64,000 bases of DNA from Ceratotherium simum simum (GCF_000283155.1 NW_004454182.1:2010628-2074627), one strand, 5' to 3'; numbered from the stretch's first letter, positions 34,860 through 47,269 are shown. Program-made: numbers and translations. The notes: a model not told the origin generated them from the sequence alone.

Positions 34860-36695
34860 ATGCCAAGAGAAATGAGTCTGGTTTAGCAAAGTTACAGGAT
34901 ACAAGGCAATAATCAAAACTCAATTTTATTTCCTATTACAATAAAATAAAGCCAATGTTTCCAATAACATCAAAAGACAGGAAATAATTATAGAAAAATT
35001 AAATAAAATACGTGCCTGATTTGCATGTTGAAAACTATAACATCAATGAGAGAAACTAAAGAATATCTAAATAAATGGAGAACTATACTATATTTGTGAA
35101 TAGAAATATTTAATACCGTTAAGATGTTAATTCTCCTGAAATTCATCTAGAAATTCATTGTGATCTCAATTAAAATTCCAGCAGAACTTTTGTAGATTTT
35201 GTCAATTGATTTAAAATGGATATGGAAGGGCAATGGACCAAGGTTTTGAAAAAGAATTATAAAACTAAGACTTGCACTACTTGAGTTTGAAATTTACACT
35301 TAAGCTACAATAATCAATAGATCGGGCTATTATAAGAATAAATATATGGATAAATTATAGATAAATAGTCCTACACATACGTGATCAATTAATTTTTGAC
35401 AAAGGTGCCAACATAATTCAATGGCAAGGGGTAATATTTTCAATAAGTTGTTCCAGAAGAATTGGAAAACCATAGGCGCCATATAAAAAATCAATGAAAA
35501 ATGAATCAGGCCTAAATTTAAAGCAAAATGTATACACATTTTCAAAAGAAAATATTGGAGAAATACTTATAACTTGCTAGGGAAAGAATTCTTAGGGCAT
35601 AACTTATGAAACCCACATTTAAAAAAAATGAGATATTGTACTATATGTAAATAAAAAATATTTGGCTCTTCAATAAGATATCTTTATGAAAATAACAACA
35701 CAATGTTTTCAAAACTCATATCTGATAAGGGAATCTATTGTTCTATACTTGGTGGAATATATTTGCAAATGCATATCTCTAAGAGACTTAAATACAATGT
35801 TTATGAAGGACTCATGCTCAATAATAAGAAAGAAACAGCCAACTAAAAAATTGCAAAAAAAGTTGAACAGATGCTTTACCGATGAGAGATGAATGGAAAA
35901 TAAACACATGAAAGATACTCGTAACCATTATTCATTAACAAAATTAAAATTAAAAACAAACTGAGATACCACTACACACTTACTAGAATGGCTAAAGGTA
36001 AAGACCAAAAAAAAAAAAAAAAGCCGACAACAAAACTCCAGAACGTTTGGAAGGACGAAGGGCACCCTTGACATTCATATATCCCTGATTAGAACACAGA
36101 ACGATGCAGAGACTTTGGAAAATATTTGATAATTTCTTATAAAGTTAAAAATACATTTGCCATACAACCCACCATTCTCACTCCTAGGTAGTTACCAAAG
36201 ATAAAAGAATATATGTGTTCACTTAGAGAGCTATACACAAATTTTCATAGCAGCCTTCTTTATAATTATGTAAAACTGGAATCACCTGAAAGTCTGTCAA
36301 ATGGTGAGTGGATAAACATATTGCAGTTTATCCATAATGGATTACTATCATCATAAAGAAAATAAACAGCAACAACAAGGAAGGGTCAGAAAAGAATAAA
36401 GCTAAATAAAATAAGCCAGACCGAAAAGGCTGCATGTTATATAATAAGTTATATGACACTCTGTAAAAATATGTATCTACACAGAAACAGGTGGTTGCCA
36501 GGTTATGGAAGCACAGAAAAAAAAATATCTATAAAATGGAATGAGGGAATTTTTGGAGGTAATAGAAACTTTCTATACTTCAATTATGAAGTTTCCATGG
36601 CTCTACATTTTCCTCAAAATTCTTGAATTGTACACCTGAACAGGATGAATTTTACTACAAGTAAATTATATTCGATACTGAATTTTAAAAATATA
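34860..36695 (+). mobile_element. Old L1, 3' third, sense
   Basis: Sense-strand L1 from the middle of ORF2 ('gcaaagttacaggatacaagg', 34887-34907) to the 3' end ('gaattgtacacctgaacaggatgaattttactac', 36624-36657). In order it shows 'taccgttaagatgttaattctcc' (35116-35138), 'tcaattaatttttgacaaaggtgcc' (35385-35409), 'gagataccactacacacttactagaatggctaaa' (35963-35996) and the C-terminal block to 36450. Frames of 60-72 codons inside are decayed or antisense pieces. An A-run at 36007-36022 is internal. Confidence 0.93.
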
Positions 36696-36869
36696 TAATT
36701 ATGTTAGGGTGAAAATAAGTTTTAACTGTTTGGAGAGCATTGTTTGCCAAAGGAAAAAAAGGATGGTAAAAATAAAGTACAATGGATAGAGCAAATGGAA
36801 AGCAAAATATAATGTTGTAGATTGAAGCCAAAGTATGTGAGAAACAGTACTTAAAAAGACATAAATAGA

Positions 36870-39480
36870 TTAATTACTCCAACTACAGAAAGCAAAATGT
36901 CTTTTGTAGTAATTTTTAAAGGTCAGTATTTTTACATGAAACAGCTCTAAAACATAAAATATTTTGAAGTTAAAAGTTACAAGAGGAAAGAGAGGGAGGA
37001 GGGGGAGAGGAAGGGGAATAGAGGAGATGGAGAAAAAAATGGAAGAGGAGGGGACTAATGGTTTCCAGTTCTGCATGTAAGAAGCTCGGAAGTCACCACT
37101 TTGTCCTAACAACAGAAAAATCTGAACAGACAGAAAAATCAACTACTCTTCTTGGATCCATAAGAGAGGAGAGGACACAGGGCAAACCACTGACCACAAG
37201 AACGTAGAGATGGCAAATACGGATAGTCACGGCTTACCGAGTAAGCACTCACAAGTGTACACTGCCCGGGAACCAGCACTGGGGCAGGAAACCTGAGCTG
37301 TAAGTCATGAGTTGCTGGAGGCTCAGTGTGGAGAACACTGAGAGTTAAAAACTCCAGGGAGACCCAGTCACGGAGAGGCTGCCACAATTTTGTGAGATTT
37401 ACTTTCAGGAGCTTGACCAAGATCTCACAATAAATATTGGAGAAAGACTCCCTGTGACTTCTGTCATGGGGAGGGGAAAAAACATTTTGAAATATACTAG
37501 TACAGTCTGTACCTCTTAATAAGGTCTGCATTCAGGATAAAGTAGTTAACCAGACCTAATTGGCTAGAGTGGTACTATCAGAGCATAAATGACCTGGGAC
37601 AAGAGAAATGCCCAATCCTAGCCCTCCCTACTGTTCATGTAGGGAAAAGGAAATATTCAACTCCAGCCTAGTAGAGCCATCCTTTCCCAGATAAGGAGGG
37701 AGACCATTCCGGAGAAGTACTGGTGAAGTTCACAGCCCAGAGACACAGGCTCACTAAAAGACTGAGACCTAGTCGTAGGACTACATTATGATTCCACTGA
37801 CTCCGCACCTCACAACTGCAGTACTAAATGTCTCTAATAGCCGTTCCTTTTACTCAGTACATCATGTCCAACTACAAGAAAAAATGACAAGGCATACCAA
37901 GAGCAAAAAACACAGTTTGAAGAGACAGAACAAACATTAGAATGAGAAATGGCAGGGATGTTGGAATTATCAGACTGGGAATTTAAAACAAGTATGATTA
38001 ATATGCTGAGTATGGATAAACTAGACAGTATGCAAGAAGGAAGGGGCAATGTAAGAGAGATGGAAATTCTAAGAAAGAAACAAAAACACATGAGATAAAA
38101 AGAAAGCTGCTATACAGGTGAAAAATGCCTTAGATGAGCTTATTAGTTGACTGGACACAGCAGGGGGAAGAATCTCTGAGTAGAGCATGTGTCAATAGAA
38201 TCCATAAAAATCAAAAAGCAAAGAGAACAGAAACTGAAAAACAAACAGAACAGAATATCCAAGGACATTGGCACAACTATAAAATGTGTAATATGTATGT
38301 AACGAGAATACTAGAAGGAAAAGAAAGGAACAGAAGATATATTGGAAACAATAAGAACTGAGAATTTTCCCCAAATGTCAGGTACCAAACCACAGATCCT
38401 GGAAGTTCAGAGGACATTAAGCAGGACAAATACAAACAAACCCCCCAAAACACCTAGACACATTACTTTCAGAAAATCAAAAATAAAGAAAAAAAATCCT
38501 GAAAGACACCAGAGGAAAAAAAACACACCTCACCTATAGAGGGACAAAGAGAGAATTACGCCTGAGTTTTCCTCAGAAACCATGCAAACAAGATGAGAAT
38601 GGAATGAACTATTTAAAATGTTGAGAGAAAAAAAAATCAACCTAGAATTCTGTACCCTATGAAATTATCCTTCAAAAGTGAAGGAGAAATAAAAACTTTT
38701 TCAGACAAACAAAAATTGAGATAATTTGTTGCCAGTAGATCTGCCTTGCAAGAAATGTTAAAAGAAATTCTTTAGAGAGGAAAAAAATAACATAGGTCAA
38801 AAACTCAGATCTACATAAAATAAGCAAGGGCATCAAAGGAGTAAGTGAAGGTAAATTAAACTTTGTTCAAAACAATAACAGCAATGAATTTGACTCTGTG
38901 TGCTTATGTTTATATCTTATATGTATATGTGTATATACATATATATATATATACTTATGTATGCTTATATGTAAGTGAAATGAATAACAGCAATGATACA
39001 AGTGACAGGAGATGGAATTAGGAATATTGTGTTATAAGGTATTCATCTGCCTATGAAGTGGTATAGTGTTATTTGAAAATGGACTTGGATTAGTTGTAAA
39101 TGGATATTGCAAATGCTAGAGAAATCACTAAAAAAATAAGTATACCTGACAAAAATAGGAACCAAAAAAAGGGCAACAAATAAAAAATAGTAACAAATAT
39201 GGTGGTAGATCTTAATCCAACTATGCCAATAATGGCTTTGAACATCAGTGGTCTAAATGCATCAATTAAAAGACAGATTGTCAGGTGGATCGAAAAAGAA
39301 CATCTAACTATATGCTGTCTATAAGAAATCACTTTAAATATAACCACACACACATAGATTAAAAATAAAGGATGGAGAAAGAGATATCATGCTAACACTA
39401 ATTAAAAGAAAGTAAGAACAGCCATATTAATTTCAGAAATATAAATCAGAAATATAAATACAAAAAAAGTGCAAATTTGT
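36870..39480 (+). mobile_element. Old L1 (HAL1-like) 5' UTR, ORF1 and start of ORF2, sense
   Basis: The ORF1 region is clear: 'atcatgtccaactacaagaaaaaatgacaaggcatacc' (37861-37898), 'ggcagggatgttggaattatcagactgggaatttaaaac' (37951-37989), 'gaacagaatatccaagga' (38248-38265) and 'tcagacaaacaaaaattgagataatttgttgccagtagatctgcc' (38701-38745). ORF1 would encode the RNA-binding trimeric chaperone, but frames are broken (75- and 65-codon remnants at 38134-38361 and 38342-38539). ORF2's endonuclease start follows ('caccattaatgg...tatgctgtctataagaaatcactttaaatataa', 39311-39341 area). The likely 5' UTR lies at about 36970-37840 and contains a purine tract. Confidence 0.85.
36979..37055 (+). repeat. 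Purine-rich tract
   Basis: About 75 bases almost wholly of A and G ('gaggaaagagagggaggagggg...' onward) near the 5' end of the HAL1-like L1. Mirror-like purine tracts of this kind can form triplex structures; here it may simply be part of the L1 leader. Confidence 0.7.
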
Positions 39481-40400
39481 TTTAAAAATGAATGAATTTT
39501 TCTATAACCTGGATATGGAAATAGATCTTCAAATTATGACTTAAAATCCAGAAACAATAATAGATTAATAAATATGGTTACATAGACATAACAATAATAA
39601 ACTTTTGCTTGTGTAAAAAATAAGTAAAGTTCAATCATTAAACTGGGAAAATATTTCCAACTTACATAACAGAAAAGGGGATAATTCTCCTAATTTATGA
39701 ATCACTCAGAAATTTAGGTAGAAAAGACAATCCAAGAGAAAAATGGGAAAAAGATGTGAACAATGCAATTCTTTAGATAAAGATCCAAACAAATGAAAGT
39801 TTACTTCACTCAAAATAAGAAAAATTAAATTAAAATTATACTAAGATATTTGTTCTAAAATACAAGATTGGTTAAAAATACAAAAGCTTAACAACCCAGC
39901 TGTTTAGAGAGGCTTCAGGAAAATAGGTACTTTGACATCTGCAAAATGCTACAATGGACAGAGGGTACTTTGACAATATCTAATAAAATTATATGTCTAT
40001 ATTATCTATTTATTCTTTCATTTTACTGTGATTTAGCAATCATTCTTCTAGTAATTTATGGTGAAGTTAGACTTTCAACAAAATGAATATATGTATGAAC
40101 AAGGCAGTATGTTTTTATAATTGCAAAATACTGTAAATTAACCGATCCTTCAGAGATTCGCAAAATACACTACAATATAGCCAGCAAATGAGTATTATAA
40201 AACTGAAAAAGCATTGGGAAGAGCTTTATGAATGAATATGGAGTAATATCCAGATATATAGTAAAAGGAGATAATAAAGTGCATACAAGCAATTTATAAT
40301 GCTACATTTTGTGTAAGATATAAGAGGAAATGAGAAAATGATCTAAAAGAGAGGTGACACTTCTGTGAATATACCATTTTGCATAGTTTTGAACTTTAGA
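39481..40400 (+). repeat. L1 ORF2 C-terminal/3' remnant, sense, strongly decayed
   Basis: 'aactgggaaaatatttccaacttacataacagaaaaggggataattctcc' (39641-39690), 'caatgcaattctttagataaa' and 'gaatgaatatggagtaatatcca' (40232-40254) follow the order of the end of an L1 ORF2 and 3' UTR. It may be the 3' part of the element starting at 36870, with most of ORF2 deleted at about 39480, or a separate insertion. Confidence 0.55.
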
Positions 40401-40498
40401 AGATGCTGTTAGTCTACAGGTTCAAAAATATTAAATCGATGAGGATGAGGAAATAACACTAAAATTGTATAAAAAGCCACATATGAACCTACCTGTAT

Positions 40499-41187
40499 TT
40501 CTTTTTTTTTTTTTTTTANNNNNNNNNNNNNNNNNNNNNNNNNNNNNNNNNNNNNNNNNNNNNNNNNNNNNNNNNNNNNNNNNNNNNNNNNNNNNNNNNN
40601 NNNNNNNNNNNNNNNNNNNNNNNNNNNNNNNNNNNNNNNNNNNNNNNNNNNNNNNNNNNNNNNNNNNNNNNNNNNNNNNNNNNNNNNNNNNNNNNNNNNN
40701 NNNNNNNNNNNNNNNNNNNNNNNNNNNNNNNNNNNNNNNNNNNNNNNNNNNNNNNNNNNNNNNNNNNNNNNNNNNNNNNNNNNNNNNNNNNNNNNNNNNN
40801 NNNNNNNNNNNNNNNNNNNNNNNNNNNNNNNNNNNNNNNNNNNNNNNNNNNNNNNNNNNNNNNNNNNNNNNNNNNNNNNNNNNNNNNNNNNNNNNNNNNN
40901 NNNNNNNNNNNNNNNNNNNNNNNNNNNNNNNNNNNNNNNNNNNNNNNNNNNNNNNNNNNNNNNNNNNNNNNNNNNNNNNNNNNNNNNNNNNNNNNNNNNN
41001 NNNNNNNNNNNNNNNNNNNNNNNNNNNNNNNNNNNNGGTTGATTTTTTGAGGAATCTCCATACTGTTTTCCATAGTGGCTGCACCAGTTTGCACTCCCAC
41101 CAGCAGTGTATGAGAGTTCCCTTCTCTCCACAACCTCTCCAACACATGTTGTTTCCTGTCTTGTTAATTATAGCCATTGTATCTTTA
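40499..41187 (-). mobile_element. Young L1 3' end, antisense, mostly inside the assembly gap
   Basis: A T-run (40502-40517) at the left is the reversed A-tail. On the right of the gap, 41037-41180 reads on the minus strand as the ORF2 C-terminal segment [19 protein letters not shown] followed by [15 protein letters not shown] without a stop, so this copy is much less decayed than its neighbours. The 5' truncation lies near 41187. Flanks 'tgtatttctt' and 'tgtatcttta' may be an imperfect TSD. Confidence 0.88.
40519..41036. other. Assembly gap (518 N)
   Basis: A run of N. It begins right after a homopolymer T-run and ends inside L1 ORF2 sequence, so the missing bases are most likely L1 3' UTR and ORF2 end. 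The four 209-248 codon frames spanning it consist mainly of unknown residues and are artefacts. Confidence 0.99.
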
Positions 41188-42744
41188 GATTAAAAACAAA
41201 CATACTAACAAAAAACCCTGTAAACTAATCTAGTAGCGTAGTGTGTGTATATACATGCACATAGTGGTATAATAGTAGCAATTCTGAAAATACATTGTTT
41301 ATTGTTAGGTGATGGAAAAAATATATAAATACATTGATGATTGATGGGAGACAAGATTAACACTGTAAAAGAAGAGAGATACTAATATGAAATGAGGAAT
41401 GCAAGGAGCAATCCTATAATATTGGATTGGAATTACAGGTATCAGTATGAAATTGTTTACAGTTTCAAATTTTATATATCAAAATTACATAATATAAAAT
41501 GGAATATATAACTTAATTTTAAATATAATTATATGTGTTTAATATAATTTTAATATATTTATTTGATGGTTTTTCCTAGTTCTTTCCACTGAAATGGCCT
41601 AGAAGCAAAGACCTTCCAGTAGCAAAGAGAAGTACTTCTAGCTCAAAATCCTGGTTGCTAAATACCATTCCCCACTAAGAAAAACTAGGGCTCTATAGGG
41701 AAATGATTGATGCCAGCATTAAAGCAGGATAAGTAAAAGATGAGCCTGGCCATGCCACAAAGTAAGGAAGTGCTAAAAAAAAAAAAGTCAAAAATAATAA
41801 AAAGCCATTTTGAATAGCCTTCCCTGTCCAAAGACAGTACAACTGAAACATCAGAGTAAAATGACAATAATGAACCAATAGTCCATTGAATAACACAAAC
41901 ATCTGTTTTCTATACAGTTAATAAATGAAGAAACAATCAAATAAAGGAGGAAAGGAAATTTCTTCCTTACAGTAGAATGCCAACTGATGAACATAGAAGG
42001 AATAACGATGTTAGAGAATCACCACCGTTTAACTTTCAAAAAAAGAATTGGCTCAGAAAAGAATCATCCAAGATTGCTGAAGCCATTGAATAAAAGGTTG
42101 AAAGAGGACAGAATCCTTACAGAATAATCTCAAATTATATCTCCCTGATTACATATGAGTTACACAAAATTACTAACTTTACAGTGAAAAAACTTGGTGG
42201 ACAATGCTTAAATTATTAGTGTTAACATCACCACCAATAGGACCAACTGACAGAATGTTCCTTCTTATGTGATGCACTGTGGATCTTGCTTCACAGCTCC
42301 ATATTCCTATTAGCCAAATTATGCACCTTTGTCACTCTAAATATTTATCAACGTGACCTACAAGGCTTAATAAAGTCTGAAGCTGAAGACTTCTGAGGTG
42401 GTAATAAGTAGGTGCAGTCTAAGGCTGTTGCTTTGGCATTGCTTATGGTAAAAGACATCATTTTCTATAGATCTTACTATATCTTACTATAGATATTTTG
42501 AAAATGTATCAAAAGTTAGGCAAAAGTCAAGGTAAGTTGAGAGAATGGGAATGCACCTCTATATCTGAATTATAACATTTTTATAACATTTCATAACATT
42601 TTTATTCTGCCAAATATTTTCCTTTCCTTTTACTTGTAATAATCTTCTTGAGATAGTAAACACTTAAATAAAAACTTAGAATCAATTGACTTCTTATTTT
42701 TTGAATTATGTATGATTCACTTCATTTATTTTGCATTATTTTTT
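41188..42744. other. Unassigned; possibly decayed repeat at 41580-42420
   Basis: 41188-41560 may still belong to the decayed L1 interrupted by the young L1. The block 41580-42420 is less AT-rich and reads like an old interspersed element, but I cannot place it. A duplicated 'atagatcttactatatcttactatagat' motif lies at 42466-42493. No exon was recognised. Confidence 0.4.
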
Positions 42745-43720
42745 CTTTTATTTTTTAAGATAATTTTTTTAGATCAGTTTAAGATTCACAGCAAAATTGA
42801 GGGGAAGGTACAGATATTTTCTATACACCCTCTGCCCCTACAATACACAGCCTCCCCCATTATCAACATCCTCAACCAGAGTGTTAATTTGTTACAATTG
42901 ATGATCCTATGTTGACACATCATAATCACCCAAGATCCATAGTTTACATTATGGTTCGCTCTTGGGGTTTTTACCTCCCTTAGTTAAATGATTAATTCAT
43001 TTATTTCAGTCTCTCTAGTATAATAATGGGAGTATTGAGGGCTATAAATTTTCCTTTACATTCAGCACTATCCATATGGAATAAGATATATGTAGTATAA
43101 TCATTTTATTTGATCTTTTTAAAAGTCAGTAATTGCAGCTTGGATAACCTAGACACGGGAGCTATCTAGGAAAGTCTTTTGTTTGATTTCAAATTGTTTG
43201 ATATATGTAGAAGGCCTTTTTAGTTTCAATTTTTACTGTATTGTGAGATTTTATATACAGTCAAATAAAGCATCTTTGCTTTTCTTAATATTTCATAGCC
43301 AGAGGACTAACTAGATGTGTCAACACTGCATTGTATTCAAGCTTTGTGGAGATTTGTGTGTGTGTGTGTACACATACACACACATACACTTTATATTAAC
43401 TTTATGAAATATAAATGTGTTCTATACCCTTTTTAATTATTTGCATCATATTCAAATAAGTGAGAATGCCTAAAGTCTCCCAATATTATTGCATTTTGTT
43501 GACTTTTCCTTATTTTTTGTAGCTGATATGATTCACACCTTTGATATAAAGTTATTGGAGATATGAGCTATCATAGCAGTTATAACTTTTTTTCATCTCT
43601 ATGTATATGTCAAAATCTCTTTTTTTAACAGTAAAATGTTTTGGGATTTATTCTTCTTCTATGTGCTAATAATTTGTTTTTTCTTTGTTGGTGGGAGAGA
43701 CCTGACCTACCATTAGAGAC
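42745..43720 (-). repeat. L1 antisense fragments: 3' UTR, then decayed ORF2
   Basis: 42770-42975 is a clear reversed L1 3' UTR ('agtttaagattcacagcaaaattgagg', 42776-42802; 'gatccatagtttacattatggttcgctcttgg', 42934-42965). From about 43010 to 43720 the text resembles reversed ORF2 endonuclease region ('gagggctataaattttccttta', 43038-43059; 'taaagtctcccaatattattgc', 43472-43493), at lower confidence. An internal deletion joins the two. Confidence 0.6.
43355..43390. repeat. (TG)n-(CA)n hairpin microsatellite
   Basis: A TG run (43355-43369) is followed directly by a CA run (43371-43389), so the two halves are complementary and could fold into a hairpin. Confidence 0.85.
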
Positions 43721-45387
43721 TCGAAAACAATTTATCTTCCTTGGATAACCAAGATTATTTTCTGCTGCCTCTTGCTGGGCAAGGTGTTAGGGGAAAAAAA
43801 AGTGAACTAAAACATTAATCTCCAACTAGAGTATCCTCTTGAAATGTCAACTTCATACATTTTCCTTTCCCATGTAGGAGGAAATTCTGATATCACAAAT
43901 ATGAAGAACGAGAGAAATCAAGAAGGTTCATACCCTATTAATGGACTTCTCTAATCTGTTGGTCTTTTAGATGAAGCAGTCATAATAAAGAGTATGCACA
44001 AAATATTTCTAGTTTTATAGTAATATACATATGATACACTTTAAAAAGTGCTATAATATACATCGAAGAGAATGAATATCCCTACTACTCTGAGAGACAT
44101 TGACACACTGAGCTTCCAAAGAAACTGTGTGAACGTTTACATTTTAAATACTATTATATAGTAGCCAATTGATTTTGATACTTGAAACAATATCAAAATC
44201 AGATGAAAGCAAAAGTATGTCCAAAACACTTCAGATACATTTTTAATCTTAAACTCACTGCATTAAATGGAATAACCTAGTTTCTTACATTTCCTACACA
44301 GATACAGAAATAATTTGTTCATACAACTGGGTCCACATATAGGATATTTCTAAGTTTTCCATTGCATTCTACATTCAATAATTTATTGTTTAATAGAGAA
44401 TGAAGTTGACAATAATCTATTATTTTAACTTTCATTATCAACCGCTGGATTCCATTAAACCTAAACCTATAAATCGTGCTTGTGGAGAAGTCGTCTAAGT
44501 TACACATTTCTTTCATTCCATACTTAGTCTAAAATTATATTCTCTGGTAGACTGATCTTTAAAGAATCATTTATCCTGCAAAGAAACCTATAGATAATTG
44601 TGGTTCCTGAATCAGCCCTTCTCCTTCAGAAGTTACTCTTAGTGGAAGTTATTTTCTCACTGAAATAGTTATTTTTCTATTATTACATTCATAGGGAAAA
44701 ATGAAGTCTGTTTTATAACATTTCAAGTTCCTAAGGTTAAGTAATATTTCAGAATGTTTTTTGATAGTCAATAAAACATATATTGGTTTTCATTTCTATG
44801 TAGTGAAACCAACTGGATTTTACATTTACATGATAATTTTTCATATTTTTTTTCCTTTCTCAATTCTAGTACTACTCTTTTCTCTTCACAGTAAAGTAGC
44901 TAAGAGTAGCAAGAAGAAATTTATGATTTAAACAATCATTCTGTCTATGCTAAAAAAATGGATTTTAAATCCATTTTTGTCATGAACAGCAGAATCAACT
45001 AGATATTGAGATAGATAGAATTCTTTTTATTTATTCTAAAATATCTCTCTTCTGAAGTGAAGGTAGACTGTTTATATTCCTTCATTTGTTGACTATGTAT
45101 CCACTTTATGTTTTATATATATAATATATTCTATATTATCCTCTCTATTATTTCCAATATGACATGTTATAGCCTTTTCATTTTCTAAGTGAATAATTTT
45201 ATTAAAAATTGTACTGGAGGACACTATATTTAAAATCTCATTTGCTTTTCTCTGGCAGGCCTCAATACAACATTATTGAGGTTAGTCAATCAGAATTACA
45301 CAATTACTTAAAAATTGGGAAACAGCAATGGAAATCACTAGCTACATTTATATTTCTCACAATATCATGCAAAAGAATCTAATAAAT
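43721..45387. other. Unassigned AT-rich sequence
   Basis: No confident feature. A short inverted repeat 'aaaaatggattttaaatccattttt' lies at 44953-44977 and a TA-run at 45116-45133. The 65-codon frame at 44319-44516 shows no domain. Confidence 0.5.
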
Positions 45388-45660
45388 CTTTACATATACT
45401 ATTATTTATACACTTGCTATATACCAGGTCCTGTGCTAAATTCTTTTTCTTTTTTTTGCTGGGGAAGATTCGCCCTGACCCAACATCCACTGGCAATATT
45501 CCTCTTTTTGTATATGAGCCACCACCACAGCATGGCTGCTGATAGACGAGTGGTGTAGGTTTACGCCCAGGAACTGAACTCGGGCCACCAAAACAGAGTG
45601 CACCGAACTCAACCAGTAGACCACTGAGTCTGGCCCCTAAATTCCTTAGATGCATTATTT
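45388..45660 (-). repeat. MIR SINE, antisense, split by an ERE
   Basis: 'tatttatacacttgctatataccaggtcctgtgctaaattc' (45403-45443), continuing after the ERE as 'ctaaattccttagatgcattattttag' (45637-45662), is the reverse complement of the MIR 3' half ('agcacttactatgtgccaggcactgttctaagcgctttacatgtatta'). The join is seamless once the ERE and one TSD copy are removed. Confidence 0.78.
45446..45636 (-). mobile_element. ERE SINE nested in MIR
   Basis: Reversed ERE with one tail module (45465-45500) and head at 45636 ('ccactgagtctggcccc'). Flanks ctaaattctt (45436-45445) and ctaaattcctt (45637-45647) form the TSD with one inserted base. It is more diverged than the EREs at 4.7, 15.4 and 31.0 kb. 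The 105- and 62-codon minus frames here are SINE shadows. Confidence 0.92.
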
Positions 45661-45663
45661 TAG

Positions 45664-46722
45664 CAGTTCTCAAATTTTTCATCTCAGAACTTCTTTATCT
45701 TCTTTTATGGAGCACCCCAAAGACTTCTTGTTCACATAGGTTATATCTATCGATATTTACTACATCAGATATTAAAAGTGAGAAATTTTTAAAATATTTA
45801 TTGATTCATTTCAAAATAACAGTAAGACATTACACGTTAATAAACAATACTTTTATGAAAAATAAATATACTTTTCAAAACTAAAAGTAATATTAGAGTA
45901 GAGACATATTTGCATTTTTAAACCTCTTTTATTTCTCACTTTCTAGAAGACATGCTATCAGGTAAACCATATATCCTTCTGCATTTAGTCTTAGTTTCTG
46001 ACAACCATCACTATGCAGCTGCAGACTTCTTTCAGGCAAAAATGTTCTCTCCTTCGGCATTTAATCTGTTGGCTAAAGTATAAAAAGTATATTTTTGGCA
46101 GATAGATATTTAGAAAAAGGGGTGATATTTCAATATACAGTTTTAGATAACTGTGGATATTTTTCTTTCATGCTGGTCCAAAAATCAACAGGTGGTAGTT
46201 ACTTAAGGTGAGTTGCAATCTGGATTCTGAAATTCTATCAATTAATTTTTGTACTCTGTTACATTAAAATCCATTGATTAGCTTGGCATCTTGAATATAT
46301 CTTGAATCATGCATGATTTCACAAAATCATGCTTTTGCCATTTGAAAATATGTCAGTTCCCTGTAAAAGGCAGATTTTCCAAATATTGACACATTTCGTT
46401 ACACGCTATAAAAAAAATTCATATCTGTTAGTAAGTATAAACACCAATTTCATTAGAAAAAAGTTTAAATATTGAAAAGCTGTCAAGCTCACAGCAAGGG
46501 ATACAAGTTTTCCAAAATTGAGCTTCCACTGGAAGCTCACAGTTTATAAATGGCAAAAAATGCTGTCAATTGCTTTCTGTCAAATGACAAATTAACTTTG
46601 TTCATCTTTGAGAAAATATCTAATACCCAAACTTACATAACCATAATTTTTCTGCCAATTTTTTGTTACACCAAAAATTGTAGTTTAGCTTGTAACTCAA
46701 TTGTGCAAATATTTTCCTAGAT
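45664..46722. mobile_element. hAT-type DNA transposon fossil
   Basis: The left end 'cagttctcaaatttttcatctcag' (45664-45687) matches the cagtggttctcaaactttt-type terminal repeat of hAT elements. The following 'gttatatctatcgatatttactacatcagatattaaaa' (45742-45776) continues as in a known mammalian family that I cannot name with certainty. About 1.06 kb is retained. The central part may hold a degraded transposase, but no frame reaches 60 codons. The right terminus was not found; the second hAT element interrupts or replaces it. Confidence 0.6.
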
Positions 46723-46938
46723 GAGTGGTTGGTAAACTACAGCCCCAACAGGCCTTATCTGGCCTGCCATATGTTTTGGTAAATCCAGTTTTATTGGAAC
46801 ACAGCCATGCTCGTGTGTTTATTTGCTGCCTTCATTCTCAAATGGCAATGGTGTGTAGTTGCCACAGAGCATTTCCGCAAAGCCTAAAACACTTACTATT
46901 CAGCCCTTCAAAGAAAAAAAAATTTTATCAACCTCCAG
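46723..46938 (+). mobile_element. Non-autonomous hAT (Charlie-type) element
   Basis: A 216-bp element with imperfect terminal inverted repeats: 'gagtggttggtaaactacagccc' (46723-46745) and 'aaaattttatcaacctccag' (46919-46938). The interior 'ttttattggaacacagccatgctcg' (46789-46813) and 'gcaaagcctaaaacacttactattcagccctt' (46877-46908) match a very common mammalian hAT-derived MITE. It carries no coding capacity; the 72-codon frame at 46725-46943 is chance. Confidence 0.85.
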
Positions 46939-46949
46939 TCTAGGCAACC

Positions 46950-47215
46950 ATGACTTTGGTATCCAGCAGAAATTCTATATGCACGTTTCCCAATTGTCAC
47001 ACAGAATACTAAACATAAATATACTCAGGAGTCAAGATTTAATAAAATTCATGATTTTTACTCCTTTATTAAAGACATTAAGTGAAATTGACATTTATTT
47101 ACCTTATTATCAGTATTTTTATTTCACTGTGTCCACGTGTTCATGTGAGGTGCAGTGAAGGATACCATGGCTACAAGTACAGTTTGGTGCCGTTACCTTG
47201 GTTTACGCTAAGGTG
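46950..47215. repeat. Possible continuation of the larger hAT fossil
   Basis: 'gtcaagatttaataaaattcatgatttttactcctttattaaagacattaagtgaaattgac' (47031-47091) has the feel of the far half of an old DNA element. If so, the Charlie-type MITE at 46723 is nested within the element starting at 45664. This rests on pattern memory only. Confidence 0.35.
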
Positions 47216-47269
47216 CAAAAGCAACAAACGTCAACACAGAGAAAAAGACAAATAATGTCATCATATTAT

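Noticed and set aside
40409..41193. Four frames of 209-248 codons
   Set aside because: They run through the 518-N gap and consist mostly of unknown residues. Only the L1 ORF2 tail on the right is real sequence.
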